A DNA stretch of 64,000 bases, taken from Trichuris trichiura. Lineage: Eukaryota; Nematoda; Enoplea; Trichinellida; Trichuridae. Under the pieces are notes generated by a model. That model did no database searches, had not been told where the DNA came from, and saw only the letters and a program-made list of their open reading frames with translations. Below, one piece after another: positions 22,788-33,819 of the stretch. The DNA lies in NCBI GenBank assembly GCA_037903355.1, contig JBAJFE010000020.1, forward strand, positions 124,001 through 188,000, read 5' to 3'. Every line of letters begins with the position of its first letter. Position 1 is the first letter of the stretch. Both the position numbers and the translations under genes were made by a program.

Positions 22788-24259
22788 ATGGAAACGAAGC
22801 TCCTGTACGCAGCACTCCTTTTCTTCCTACCAGTGGCCATGAAAACGGGGTGTTTTGTAACGGGCTGTATTTTCATGCCTGTAAGGTCTTTTACGGCTTT
22901 TCCCGTTTTCGTTGTGCTGTTATCTGTAATTAAACTAAAACAACTGCTCTACCAACGGATGGATGAGCCGTTATTAAGAAAATGTACAGATATCAATACA
23001 CTCAACTTTTTTAATGTTCAAAGCTTTCGGAACGCTCTAGTTCCGTCGTCAATGAGGTGGTGGAGCTACCACCTCACTGACGACGGAACTAGAGCGTTCC
23101 GAAAGCTTTGAACATTAAAAAAGTTGAGCGTATTGATATCTGTACATTTTCTTAATAACGGCTCATCCATCCGTTGGTAGAGCAGCTGTTTTAGTTTAAT
23201 TACAGATAACAGCACAACGAAAAACGGGAAAAGCCGTAGAAGATCTTACAAGCATACCAGTGGCCATGTTGGAAACATTGGACCGAGGAGTGTCCGCTGG
23301 TAAGTGCAAGTGAGATAGCTCAATTCGGAAAGTCACTAATCGTACTTGCAGCCGCTGACCAACGCGAGCGCAAAGATCCATCCGTATGTCAACTTTAACC
23401 AGACGCTGGACCATGCAATGCAGCACATCGCCAATGGTATTACAACATTACCTTAAAGGAATGTGCACTGTTCGTCTACGGTGGCTGTCAGGGCAACGGG
23501 AACAGATTTGAAAAGAAGGGAGCCTGCACCAGACTTTGCGTCATGGTCGGAAAGAAGAATCCGTGCAAACGGCCCTTGGACGTTGGCCTAGGTGTAACCT
23601 TAATACAAAGATACTACTATGTTGAAAACCTGGACGAGTGTCACTTCTTCATTTACGGAGGATCCAAGGGAAACGAAAACAATTTTGAGACGCAACAAGA
23701 ATGCGAAGCAAAGTGCCTCAAGGATAAAATGAAGAGTCCGTGCCACCAGCCCTTGGACCTTGGCCGAGGTATGGGTGTAATACTTAGATATGCCTATAGT
23801 CAAGAGCTGGACGAGTGCCACTTCTTCCAATACCGAGGAGATGGGGGGGACGAAAACAACTTCAAGACGCAACAGCAATGCGAAGCAACGTGCGTCAAGC
23901 AGCCAAAGGAGAATCCGCGCAGACAGCCCTTGGACGTCGGCCTAGGTATGGCCTCATTAGTTAGATACTACTATGTTCAAGACCTGGACGAGCGTCACTT
24001 CTTCCTTTACGGAGGATCCAAGGGAAACGAAAACAACTTCAAGACAAGGCAAGAATGCGAAGCAAGATACGTTAGAGTGCCAAAAGCCTGGTCTCACCTT
24101 GTAGCGGAACCAACCGAGGACGCCTCTTTCAAAAAGGTGCTGCCAACATCATCACCGTCATCGTCGCGTCGCCCTGATGTGCCACCAACTGACGATAACC
24201 TTTTGAGAACGGACTTGCCAACAGCACACAGTTACCCCCCAGCGATCCCCCAAAAATAA
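22788..24259 (+). pseudogene. Secreted multi-Kunitz protein, disrupted
   Basis: Exon 1 starts METKLLYAALLFFLPVAM, a signal peptide. The FB-1 element splits it at 22842-23254, after which VAMLETLDRGVSA continues. A 52-bp intron (23300-23351, GTAAGT to TGCAG) leads in frame into exon 2. Kunitz domain 1 starts VCQL, meets a TAA at 23396-23398, and then continues in the same frame (PDAGPC, then YGGCQGNGNRF to CTRLC). Domains 2 and 3 keep Cys1, 3, 5 and 6 but lack Cys2 and Cys4. Domain 4 has also lost Cys1, Cys3 and Cys6. A Ser/Thr/Pro-rich tail ends at 24259, followed by AATAAA at 24278. Serine-protease inhibition is the family role; this copy looks dead. Domains 2-4 remain one open frame from 23543, so a truncated product cannot be excluded. 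Confidence 0.8.
22842..23254 (+). mobile_element. FB-1 hairpin element, copy 3 (full palindrome)
   Basis: A 413-bp insertion flanked by a 14-bp direct repeat, TACCAGTGGCCATG, at 22828-22841 and 23255-23268. Order: one-sided leader (AAAACGGGGTGTTTTGTAAC, then GGGCTGTATTTTCAT); left arm GCCTGTAAGGTCTTTTACGG and onward about 180 bp to TGACGACGGAACTAGAGCG-type sequence; a very short loop GGTGGTGGAGCTACCACC at about 23055; then the complementary arm ending CCGTAGAAGATCTTACAAGC. The arms are nearly perfect over their whole length. It interrupts the signal-peptide exon of the Kunitz gene. Confidence 0.88.
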
Positions 24260-24494
24260 CCAATTGTAATCGTCTAATAAAACCTATTGCAAAATATTCC
24301 CAATGTTTCCACTGGGCAACATAGCTTGAGCGCACGGGTGGTTTAACGGCTAGCGACCGCTCGTGAACGCAAAGCAATGAGGCATACGAGACGACGCGGC
24401 AGTAACGAAAGGCAAGTCGCCGAAATTTCGAGCGAAAAACATTTTACATTTAGCGACTGCAGTGTTACCATTGACATGAAGGTACATGTGAAGG

Positions 24495-24725
24495 TTGCCA
24501 TTGACCGAACTGCGTCAGTCATGGGCCGCCAGCGTGGTTCTAACGCTCCTGCGCGAAGTGGCTCGGGCCAGATGTGTACCGCCTATTTGGCCGCGTTATC
24601 CGTCGTCAACACGTGGTTGCTAAACGTCTCCGTGCTCGCTTGGACTCTTCACGGCGGTGGCTCACTAGTGCGCTCAGCGAAACAGAAAGCAAACATTTGA
24701 ATGACAGGGCGACTTTTGCCAGTGC
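24495..24725 (+). pseudogene. Old hAT transposase fragment
   Basis: One frame reads RRQHVVAKRLRARLDSSRR followed by LSETESKHLNDRATF. This corresponds position by position to HREHLAAKRLSNWLNSSLQ and KIKSNPLNDRLF of the nearby hAT copies. An upstream MGRQRGS matches GRQRGF. The frames differ and the sequence is much more diverged than the two larger copies, so it is an older remnant. Confidence 0.5.
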
Positions 24726-24953
24726 GGTTGAATTTGGTTTTTCTTAACTCCTATAGCTGCAAGCAATGTGACCATAACTAGCAGCTCTGTTCTGCTAATG
24801 TTAAGGATCATTCAATTTGTACTCATACTGACCAAGTTAACATCAGCAGTATGCGCAAAAAGGGGGTTTAAGCTAGGGAACGTTGGTTTCAAAGTTGTGA
24901 CAGCATGCTTAGGTTCCTTCATATTCAAATTATTATGCATAAAGGTCCTTATT

Positions 24954-25026
24954 GGCCAGAGTGGGGATCGAACCCACGACCTTAGCGTTATTAGCACCAC
25001 GCTCTAACCGACTGAGCTATCCGGCC
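24954..25026 (-). tRNA. tRNA-Ile (AAT)
   Basis: A 73-nt cloverleaf on the minus strand. The acceptor GGCCGGA pairs with TCTGGCC. The D arm is GCTC-AGTCGGTTA-GAGC. The anticodon loop is CTAATAA, giving AAT. The T arm is GTGGG-TTCGATC-CCCAC. A and B boxes are intact and there is no intron. It appears functional. Confidence 0.96.
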
Positions 25027-25029
25027 GTG

Positions 25030-26230
25030 CTTACCGATGAAAGGCTCTTAGCAAGGGACTGCTACATTCAAGGGAGAAGAAATGAGGACTGAGAATTTGT
25101 CACTTTGTAAATTTAGCCTGCAGAGCGAGAGATGCCTGTTCATCCGAAGCAGATGAACTATCTGCTGAGAAAGACAGTCTTAACGTAAAAGCCGGAAGGT
25201 ACTTATTATAAGAATGCATGAAGAAAGTGGAGTAAACGAAATTTATAGCAAGAAGCAATTACTTGTATTGCTTTATATATCACACGTATAACAAGGCTTA
25301 AACTTTTCATGTTTCCTTATATGGCAAAAATATTTTCCTCTTTGCACCGGTATTCTAATCGTGTTAAGGCACATTTACACTTTCAAATGCGAGGATTGTT
25401 TCACTGTCTTTTCTGTTGCAAATGACATGCGCTATTTTATTTTTCTGTGCATTCATCATCTTAAAAGATGCGCACATGGTTGTCGCCTTCTGCAGTTTAA
25501 TCAGTTTGCGTATTTGTATTGATGGACGTAACTTTTGTACGTTTTGCTTACTTCATAGTGTATTGAAATTTTTTAATACGTTCACTCATTTCAATACACC
25601 ATTGTTTGTTTCCATAGTTGGTTGTAGAATTACACGTGTAGTAGTTTACAACTTATGCAACTTTGTCTTTCAGTATAGTACGGTCTTGACGACTAGGAAG
25701 TTCTTCTATTAATGGCTAGATGGAAATAATGAACGCACAACCCTTTGTGGCTGGTGCGTTGGTGAACCTTTAAAAAATTACGTTTTCATAAACGCTCTGT
25801 TTTTTAGGGAAACTAAATTCATTCAATAAATTTTGGAGCTTTCTGGCAGCAAGATTCCAAAGAGCTCCGCGAATTATAAGGGAAACTGTTTTTTGCATGT
25901 AAACAGTTGTTGCAGGAAACTCGTACGACAGTGCAAAAGTTGGTAATATATTCTTGTTTTATTGCTCTTTTCTTACCGGGGTCATTTGAGGTTCAAGTCT
26001 AAAAATTCGATTTATATGCCAACGATTGCTTCGCAAAGTTCTTATTGTGTTCGGTGAACATTGTCCATGCGATGTTTTCTTCACTCGCATCTGCATGTCA
26101 CACGAATGAGCAAGACACTTTTGCGGCGACGGCCAGCGAAAATGCTGAATTAAGCTATCTTTTGGTTAGCATATCAAGCTAAATGCTATCCTTATGTGAG
26201 TACTGCAGTGATTGTGAACAAAATGTATTG
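25030..26230. other. Gene-poor stretch between tRNA genes
   Basis: AT-rich sequence. The 98-codon frame at 25416-25712 is Phe/Cys-rich, has no splice or domain support and does not look like a gene. Nothing else is recognised. Confidence 0.5.
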
Positions 26231-26237
26231 TTAGTTT

Positions 26238-26320
26238 GACTGGAGTGGGATTCGAACCCACGCCCACCGGAGTAGACTGCGGACTTAACGCAGCGCCTTG
26301 GACCACTCGGCCATCCAGTC
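26238..26320 (-). tRNA. tRNA-Leu (AAG)
   Basis: An 83-nt class II tRNA on the minus strand. The acceptor GACTGGA pairs with TCCAGTC. The anticodon arm CTGCG-TTAAGTC-CGCAG gives AAG. A variable arm TCTACTCCGGTGGGC is followed by T arm GTGGG-TTCGAAT-CCCAC. There is no intron. It appears functional. Confidence 0.95.
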
Positions 26321-27007
26321 AGCAATCATAACTGGTGAAGCTAAGCATGAGCCATACAGGCGATGAATGTACCCAGAGTGGAAGAAAAGATAAAGTGAAA
26401 AGGAGTGCATTGATTCTTTAAAAAAGTGAGAGCAAACTCGTTCCATAGCGTTTTATTTAGTTGTGTATTTCAGTCAGTTTCGAATGCCAGACTCATTAGT
26501 GTAGTCGTAAATATTGGTAGCTTTCGTGAAACAATCACTTCCAAAATGGGATTTCCTCTTCGTCGCAGAACCTCGAAACCGTCAATAATGGTCGATGTCT
26601 TATAGATCTGCAAAGTTTCGTTTTGTTATATGCAGTTTTGCTGCCCTAGAAGAAAGAAGAAATAGTCATTCAGGAAAACGGAAAATGGATAAGAATAGCT
26701 AGGAAAATTATAAGAACGATAATGAGAACACAAAGGACGGAAGGAGATCTGAACTTGTCAGCTCACTTTCTATCATGAAAATGATGCTGAGGGAGAGAGC
26801 GGTACGGCTGCAAAGTATTATTAAAGCAACATGGTGCTTTGCAATACAACGCAAACTCAGAGCATTATCTTCCGTTAGTGTCATCTTCAGGTTTACAGGG
26901 TTCGTCTTTCTGTTTTATCAAACGATTCTGGTTTTACGACTCCATTTGACGTTTTGAAAACATAACTTTTTGGTATGAAACCATAGGTTTTCATGTTTGG
27001 ATGGTTG

Positions 27008-27204
27008 GTACGGTGCTTGTCCCGTTGAAAAATACAAAAAGTTTTTAATGGTAGGCCGTAGCTTTCGGGCCGCGCGTGGCTCACTCTCAGCGGTATATAG
27101 AGTAGGGTCGTTAATGCACCGCTGAGGACGGGTCGCGTGCGGCGCAGAGGCCAAGGCCTACCATTAAACATTTTTTGTATTTTTCAACGGGACAAGCTCC
27201 GTAC
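27008..27204 (+). mobile_element. FB-3 hairpin element
   Basis: An inverted repeat with arms of about 48 bp: GTACGGTGCTTGTCCCGTTG and onward to AATGGTAGGCC on the left, the complement on the right ending CAACGGGACAAGCTCCGTAC. The spacer is about 100 bp. An 11-bp near-repeat (CATTTGACGTT at 26943 and CATTTGACATT at 27213) lies outside. On the left only, about 55 bases of leader-like sequence (CTTTTTGGTATGAAACC, then TTTTCATG) separate it from the arm. It sits 130 bp upstream of tRNA-Gln. Confidence 0.7.
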
Positions 27205-27335
27205 AAACAGTTCATTTGACATTAGACAAATTTTCCATTGGATGAGTGCATTTTTGCACCTGTTTTACTAGGCCCATTGTACTCGCTGTTTTCTCTGGCA
27301 CTGTATGCTTTCGCGTAGCTATACGCAATCCTTGC

Positions 27336-27407
27336 GGTTCCATGGTGCAACGGTTAGCGCTCTGGACTTTGAATCCAGCAATCTGAGTTCATATCTCGGT
27401 GGAACCT
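27336..27407 (+). tRNA. tRNA-Gln (TTG), T-loop defect
   Basis: A 72-nt cloverleaf. The acceptor GGTTCCA pairs with TGGAACC. The anticodon arm is CTGGA-CTTTGAA-TCCAG, giving TTG. The T loop reads TTCATAT rather than TTCAAAT, so position 58, almost universally A, is T. A T-G wobble in the T stem adds to the damage. The B box is thereby altered. It may be a decaying copy or a pseudogene; everything else is canonical. Confidence 0.8.
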
Positions 27408-28730
27408 CCTATATTATTGGAAAGGTTACATAATTTTGTCAATAGGTTGTAGTGTACTATTGATAAGCTTTATGTGCTTGTATTGTAATTATCACGAAGT
27501 AGATTGCTGTACCGTGGCTTACTTTGCGATATTAATTGAACTAGGCAATTGAGGGAACCTGAATCGTGAGCTCGTTTGCCTGTCCATGAGACAACAGATC
27601 TTTAATCAGGTGTCATTATTATTACAACTTCGTTAACGTTTCTCGCTAACAAAGTTCCATTAACGCTAGGTGTACGCGCGCACGACAGTACGAGCAGATT
27701 CACACGTTTATGAATGTGTAATAGCGTCAATAAAGGTTTCATAATGGCAGCGTGACTGTGCAGTCACTTTGCGTCTTGTTGTTCGTGTACGTATTCTCCT
27801 TTGCCGATAACGTATCCTCTGAATATAAGATAAGACCAAATAGCAGAAATCACATTCTGTATTACACTGATTTCTCAGATAAAATGAATACGCATTTGTG
27901 TATACATGCGTATGAGTCTCCCGTTGTGGTTTAATTAGTCAAAAAACGTTCTACTGTGCGTCCGTGAGTTCTCTTAGTACCAGTTTATTCCGCGTCAATC
28001 AATCTGAACTTTATTTTGTTTTGCTGGTTAGAGAAGGTAGAATGCGCTCAATGCATTCCGTTCGTTGTCTCTACAACGAAGCTGCATTTGTGAGCTTTGT
28101 ATGAGTTTGTATGAATTTTTCGTATGAACGATGATTTGTCCAACACGTGCCGCTGCAGATTCCTTTCTTATCTCTCCCTGCTTATGGAAGCAGTGTGTCT
28201 TACTTCTTCTTCATTTATCTCCGTTGATATAACAGTTTCAATGGAAAGAAATTTGCGTGGCAACAAGATTGCATAAGGTGCGTTTGAATGTTTACTTACT
28301 TAAGCTTTTGTAAAGTTGCATCGAAGTCACTGATCGGCTTTCAGATACTGCCATTCCGTGATTATTACCGTATTTCACGGCTTATAAGTACTCCCCCCTG
28401 CGCTAGCGAAGGGTGGTAGTGATTGGCCCAGCAACGATGACGCTCATTGCTCAAGTCTAGATCAACTCTGATTGGTCAATTTCCTATGAATGCTAATCGT
28501 CCGTTCACTTGAAACTGTCTTGCCTCAGCTTCAACGCGAAAACTGATCAGCTGCCGATTAGCGCGTGTTGTACAGCATTGCGTAAGCTATGAAAAATGAA
28601 TCGTATTGAATAAGTTTATTGGACGTCTATCACAACTGTTGCATGTAAAACACGGATGCATAGATTGTAGAAGCGGACAAGCATGGTACATGAAGCGGAA
28701 AACATTAACTGCAGTGACAAAAGGGTTAAG

Positions 28731-30042
28731 CTAAGAATAGTCTTCGTCACTGTCTGGCAGTCCATCGTCTTCTGTGTCGTCCAACGGGGTGGAGATGGAG
28801 CACTTTCGAAAAGACTTCACGACGGTTTCCGTCTTCACTTTGCTCCATGCCTTTATTACGAACTGGCACAGCAAAGTGAGCGATGGAGCTCGCATTCGTC
28901 CGCTGGCAGTGTACGTTTTCGGTCCGTTCGCCATCCACTCTTTCCACTCTTGTCGAATGTAGTCTTTAAAGGGCTTATTAATGCAAACATCCAGCGGTTG
29001 CAGGACTGACGTAAGCCCACCGGGTATTACGGCTGTTTCTATTTTGCATTTCTTTAAATGTGATTTTATTGTTGCTGCCACGTGACTTCGGAATGAGTCT
29101 CACACCAGTAAGCTTCTGTTGTTACCATGCCCAGGCTTTTTTCTCCAGATGTTGTCAATCCACAATCTTCACCCTGTTCGTCCATCCAGCCGTTCTCATG
29201 AAAGTGTACAAAGGCGCCAGAAGGAAAATCCTCCTTTGGCGTCCTTTTCCTCTTAAATATGACCATGGGCTTCAACTTTATTCCATTAGCCAGGCAGGAC
29301 AACACCACCGTGAAATGAGTTCTTTCATGTCCAGTGCTCTTCACTAGAATAGACCTTGTGCCTTTGCTGTCTACTGTTCTATTGCCAATCATATCGAAAA
29401 ATATTGGCGTTTCATCCATATTACCGATGCTGCCCAATAAGAACTCATTTTCCCTTCTCAGTTTACTGACATGCCTGGAAATACAATTTCATGAGATAGA
29501 GTACAGTTTCATTTCTTCTACGAAATACAGCTTCGACTTTTGCTTATTTCGGGATGGCACGCTACGCTTCTTCAAAAAAGAGACGTGTAAACTTACCGCC
29601 GGAAGTCACGCAGCTTATCCTCCAAATCCACAGGCATTTTCTGCGCAGTTTTCGTCCTCCGTCTCAGGACGAGGTCCTTCCTTTTCATAAAACGGCTGCA
29701 CCATCCATGCGTTGCAGTAAAGCCGTATGATAAGTGTGGATTGTAGCGCGCCCAGTTCATCGCTTTATCTTGCATGTCTGTTCCTGTGACGATATGGCCG
29801 CTCTGTCGCTGTTCTCGGACCCATTCTGCCAAAGCGTTCTCCAGTTCCGGCCACGAGGCGGTGCCTGACCGTCTTGCGCGTTGTTTCTTTGGCATCTTCT
29901 TCAGAGCCTCTTCCTGTTTCCTCCAATCTATCACCATCTTCCGGGCAACGCCATACTTCCTGGCCGCCTGTGCATTGTTGCTTTCTTTTGCCACCTTGAC
30001 GACTTCCAACTTGAATGCGGCTGTATAGCTTTTCCTTTTCAT
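28731..30042 (-). pseudogene. psq/CENP-B HTH plus DDE_1 transposase, left arm, broken
   Basis: Exon 1 (30042-29593) encodes an HTH_psq domain (MKRKSYTAAFKLEVVKVAKE, then ARKYGVARKMVIDWRKQEE) and a CENP-B-type HTH (SYGFTATHGWCSRFMKRK), ending at GTAAGT. Exon 2 begins after TTTCCAG near 29480 with HVSKLRRENEFLLGSIGN and contains NMDETPIFFDM (first Asp). A one-base loss near DEQG changes frame, and the Trp before the second catalytic Asp is TGA, so catalysis is lost. The last part (29081-28731) reads GGLTSVLQPLDVCINKPFK (third Asp) to the C-terminus. Confidence 0.85.
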
Positions 30043-31259
30043 TGCTCGCGTTCAGAATGCAAGAAGTAAAACTGAAAAATTCTTTCGTTAAGGAAGCTTA
30101 TTCTTCCTTAGTCACATGGTTTTTCAGTTGCTACTGAGAGAGTGATACAAAGCGACGCGCGATACGCGGAGACAAATTTAGACAAAACTGAGGAAAGCAA
30201 GTGTGTTCAAACTGTCCCACTACGCCACTGTTACGTAGGAACCAACGAAGCACAGTCGTCCGGAGAAGCAACTTCATCCCACTTTAAGTGCCAAAGATTA
30301 GGGAGCACCGCCTAATTTTTACAGGCACAAAGCGAACAGAGACGTAAACTGTTCAACAGTTCGGCGAAGGAACAACACATTTCATCCTCTTTGGTTACTA
30401 TCAGCTAACATGTCACGTTACTCTTGTCTGTCTGATGCAGCAAAGGATGGGAAATCACAGCTCTTGAAGTTTGATGATAACACGGCGTGACCTCTATCGA
30501 TGATATCTGTAAGCTCAATCGATGACAGCTTCACGCTCAGTCGGTGGGTGCTCCTGCAGCTGTAAGTATGCGCAATGGCTGTTGAAGTTTTATGATAACG
30601 CTGCTTGACCTATATCAATGATAATTGTTAGCTGAATCGGTGAAAACTGTGCGCCCGCTCAGAACCGAGCTTTTAGTCATCCTCGATATAGATCAAGCAG
30701 CGTTATCATGAAACTTCAACAGCCATTGCGCATACTTACAGCTGCAGGAGCACCCATCGACTGAGCGTGCAGCCGTCATCGATTGAGCTTACAGATATCA
30801 TCGATAGAGGTCACGCCGTGTTATCATTAAACTACGAGGAGCTGTGATTTCCCATCCTTTGCTGCCTCAGAAGTCAAGAGTAACGCGGCATGTTAGATGA
30901 TAGTAACCAATGAGAAAGAAATGTGTTGTTCTTTAGCCGAACTGTTGAACAGTTTACGTTTCCATTCGCTTTGTGCTTGTAAAAATTAGGCGGTGCTACC
31001 TAACCTTTGGCACTTAAAGTGGGATGAAGTTGCTTTTACGGACGACTGTGCTTCGTTGGTTCGTACGTAACAGTGGCGTACTGGGACAGTTTGAACACAC
31101 TTGCTTTCCTCAGTTTCGTCTAAATTTGTCTCCGCGTATCGCGCGTAACTTTGTGTCACTCTCTCAGTAGCAACTGAAAAAACCATGTGACTAAGGAAGA
31201 ATAAGTTTCCTTAACGAAAGAATTTTTCGGTTTTACTTATTGCATTCTGCACGTGAGCG

Positions 31260-32568
31260 ATGAAAAGGAAAAGCTATACAGCCGGATTCAAGTTGGAAGT
31301 CGTCAAGGTCGCAAAAGAAAGCAACAATGCACAGGCGGCCAGAAAGTATGGCGTTACCCGGAAGATGGTGATAGATTGGAGGAAACAGGAAGAGGCTCTG
31401 AAGAAGATGCCAAAGAAACAACGCGCAAGACGCTCAAGCTTTGCCTCGTGGCCGGAACTGGAGAACGATTTGGCAGAATGGGTCCGAGAACAGCGACAGA
31501 GCGGTCATATCGTCACAAGGAAAGACATGAGAGATCAAGCGACGAACTGGGCCAACCGCAACCCTTACTTAGCCTACGGCTTCACCGCAACACAGGGATG
31601 GTGCAACCGTTTCATGAAAAGGAAGAACCTGGTCCTGAGACAGAAGACAAAAGTTGCACAGAAAAAGCCCGTGGATTTGGAGGATAAGCTGCGTGACTTC
31701 CGGCGGTAAGTTCACACGTATGCTTTTTGAAGACGCGTAGCGTACGATCTTAAAGCAAAAGTTGAAACCATGTTTCACAGAAGAAATGAAACTGTACCCT
31801 ATCTAAAGAAACTGTATTTCCATGCTTGTCAAAGATCTGACAAGCGGAAATGAGTTTCCATTGGGCAACATCGGTAACATGGATGAGACGCCAATATTTT
31901 TTGATATGATTGGCAATAGAACCGTGGACAGTAAAGGTGCAAAGTCGATCATAGCAAAGAGCACTGGGCATGAAAGAACTCACTTCACGGTGGTGCTGTC
32001 ATGCCTAGCTAATGGAATGAAACTGAAGCCCATGGTCATATTTAAGAGGAAAAGGATGCCAAAGGAGAATTTTCCTTCTGGCGCCTTTGTCCACTTTCAT
32101 GAGAAAGGCTGGATGGATGAACAGGGCGTGAGACTGTGGATTGACAACATCTGGAGGAAAAGATCTGGGCATAGTAACAGCAGAAGCTTACTGGTGTGGG
32201 ATTCATTCCGAAGTGACATATCTGAAGCAATAAAATCACATTTAAACAAATGCAAAATAAAAACAGCCGTGATTCCTGGTGGGCTTACATCTGTTCTGCA
32301 GCCGCTGGACGTCTGCATTAGTAAGCCCTTTAAAGACTACATTCGAGAAGAGTGGAAAGAATGGATGGCGAACAGACCGAAAACGTACACTGCCAGCGGA
32401 CGAATGCGAGCACCATCGCTCACTTTGCTGTGCCAGTTCGTAATAAAGGCATGGAGTAAAGTGAAGACGGAAACCGTCATGAAGTCTTTCCGAAAGTGCT
32501 CCATCTCCACCCCGTTGGACGACACAGAAGACGATGGACTGCCAGACAGTGACGAAGACCATTCTTAG
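31260..32568 (+). CDS. psq/CENP-B HTH plus DDE_1 transposase, right arm
   Basis: Exon 1 (31260-31709) encodes the same two helix-turn-helix domains as the left arm and ends at GTAAGT. Exon 2 holds an unbroken 248-codon DDE_1 domain (31822-32568). The acidic residues are visible: NMDETPIFFDM, LLVWDSFRSDI and LQPLDVC, a D-D-D triad as in the jerky/Tigger family. The tail is acidic (DDTEDDGLPDSDED). The acceptor that reads TTTCCAG in the left copy is TTTCCAT here, so correct splicing is doubtful, although the catalytic exon itself is intact. It would cut at the 4.5-kb unit's terminal repeats and target TA. Confidence 0.75.
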
Positions 32569-32989
32569 CTTAACCCTTTTGTCACTGCAGTTAATGTTTT
32601 CCGCTTCATGTACCATGCTTGTCCGCTTCTACAATCTATGCATCCGTGTTTTACATGCAACAGTTGTGAATAGACGTCCAATAAACTTATTCAATACGAT
32701 TCATTTTCATAGCTTACGCAATGCTGTACAACACGCGCTAATCGGCAGCTGATCAGTTTTCGCGTTGAAGCTGAGGCAAGACAGTTTCAAGTGAACGGAC
32801 GATTAGCATTCATAGGAAATTGACCAATCAGAGTTGATCTAGACTTGAGCAATGAGCGTCATCGTTGCTGGGCCAATCACTACCACCCTTCGCTAGCGCA
32901 GGGGGGAGTACTTATAAGCCGTGAAATACGGTACTTTTATTTAAGCTCACTGAAATCATCGTAGGAACGGAAGAGATATTTCCATAAAG

Positions 32990-33800
32990 CGAAAAATTTA
33001 CTATACCATTTTTTCATGACGTCACAAGGAAAATTCTGTGACTGTAGCAGCAGAGCTCCTTGAGACGATATACGACAGATATATGTCTTTTGTTGAACGA
33101 ATAATGTGGTTAATTTCGTGCAGAGAGTACGGAACGGCAACAGTGGTACGACAGAAACACTGCCAATTCAGCAAGCCGATCCACTGCCGCCTCAGCTATT
33201 TATATAGACAGTCTTTGCTCTCTATCAAGGTGAATAACCAAAGAGGGCCAGTGACCTACGATAGGACAATAGCCCAAGGGAGCAATGACGCACAGGGATA
33301 GCGAGCTCAAGCAGGATGACTTTCTGCAAACTGGGCACAACTTTGTAACAAGAGGGGGATACGGTCATATTGTCCTGTGGATAGTAATAAGTTAAGGCCA
33401 TGTAGGGCCGACGGCCTTATCTTGTTATCACCAGCAGGAACCTCGTCCAGCAGCTGGTAAAAGCGCACTGACCTCATGCGATAGTAAATGATGCGAAAAG
33501 AAAAACACATTTTTTATGTTAAAAAAATAGTTTGCAAGAAAAGAATTTCATGTTTCTGTATGAACTGTCTATTGTTGAATTGGTTGGTAACCAACTGATC
33601 CAACCAAGTTACTTCCGGTGATTCATTCGGCTACGGATGTTCAACGCATGAATGCTACATTGTGTCTTTTTCTTTTTCTCTACGCCTTTCTCCTCCTCTT
33701 GTGGAAGCTGGATATAAACTGGAAGTGCGCCGCTGTTGAAGCGCAGGGGAATGATTTCTCGCAACCTGGAGACCAGCTCTACTTTCTCCAGTCACTCCAT
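32990..33800. other. No recognised gene
   Basis: Short frames only. The one at 33618-33815 has a hydrophobic run (LCLFLFLYAFLLLLW) that resembles a signal peptide, but no continuation is visible. Nothing supports a gene. Confidence 0.4.
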
Positions 33801-33819
33801 CACTTACTACTGTAAGGAA

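Larger units (their letters stand above)
28378..32931. mobile_element. Giant palindromic pogo/jerky-type transposon
   Basis: A 4554-bp unit with TA on each side (28376-28377 and 32932-32933). Its ends are CCGTATTTCACGGCTTATAA inverted. The whole unit is an inverted repeat centred near 30655, with only about 60 bp of non-matching spacer (around 30625-30690). Each arm of about 2.2 kb holds a complete transposase gene reading outward, and even the presumed 5' flanks (30080-30620 and 30690-31250) match. No internal copy of the terminal repeat is visible at the centre. It is therefore a fused inverted dimer behaving as one element, rather than two adjacent insertions. Confidence 0.88.

Noticed and set aside
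24377..24700. 107-codon open frame as a gene
   Set aside because: The hAT-related peptides lie in a different frame of the same bases, so this frame is a shadow of a transposon fragment.
27008..27204. Hairpin as a microRNA precursor
   Set aside because: The 100-bp spacer and the flanking near-duplication fit a mobile element better, and no Drosha/Dicer evidence can be seen from sequence.
33618..33815. Small secreted peptide gene
   Set aside because: There is only a hydrophobic start in a short frame, with no continuation, promoter or homologous motif.
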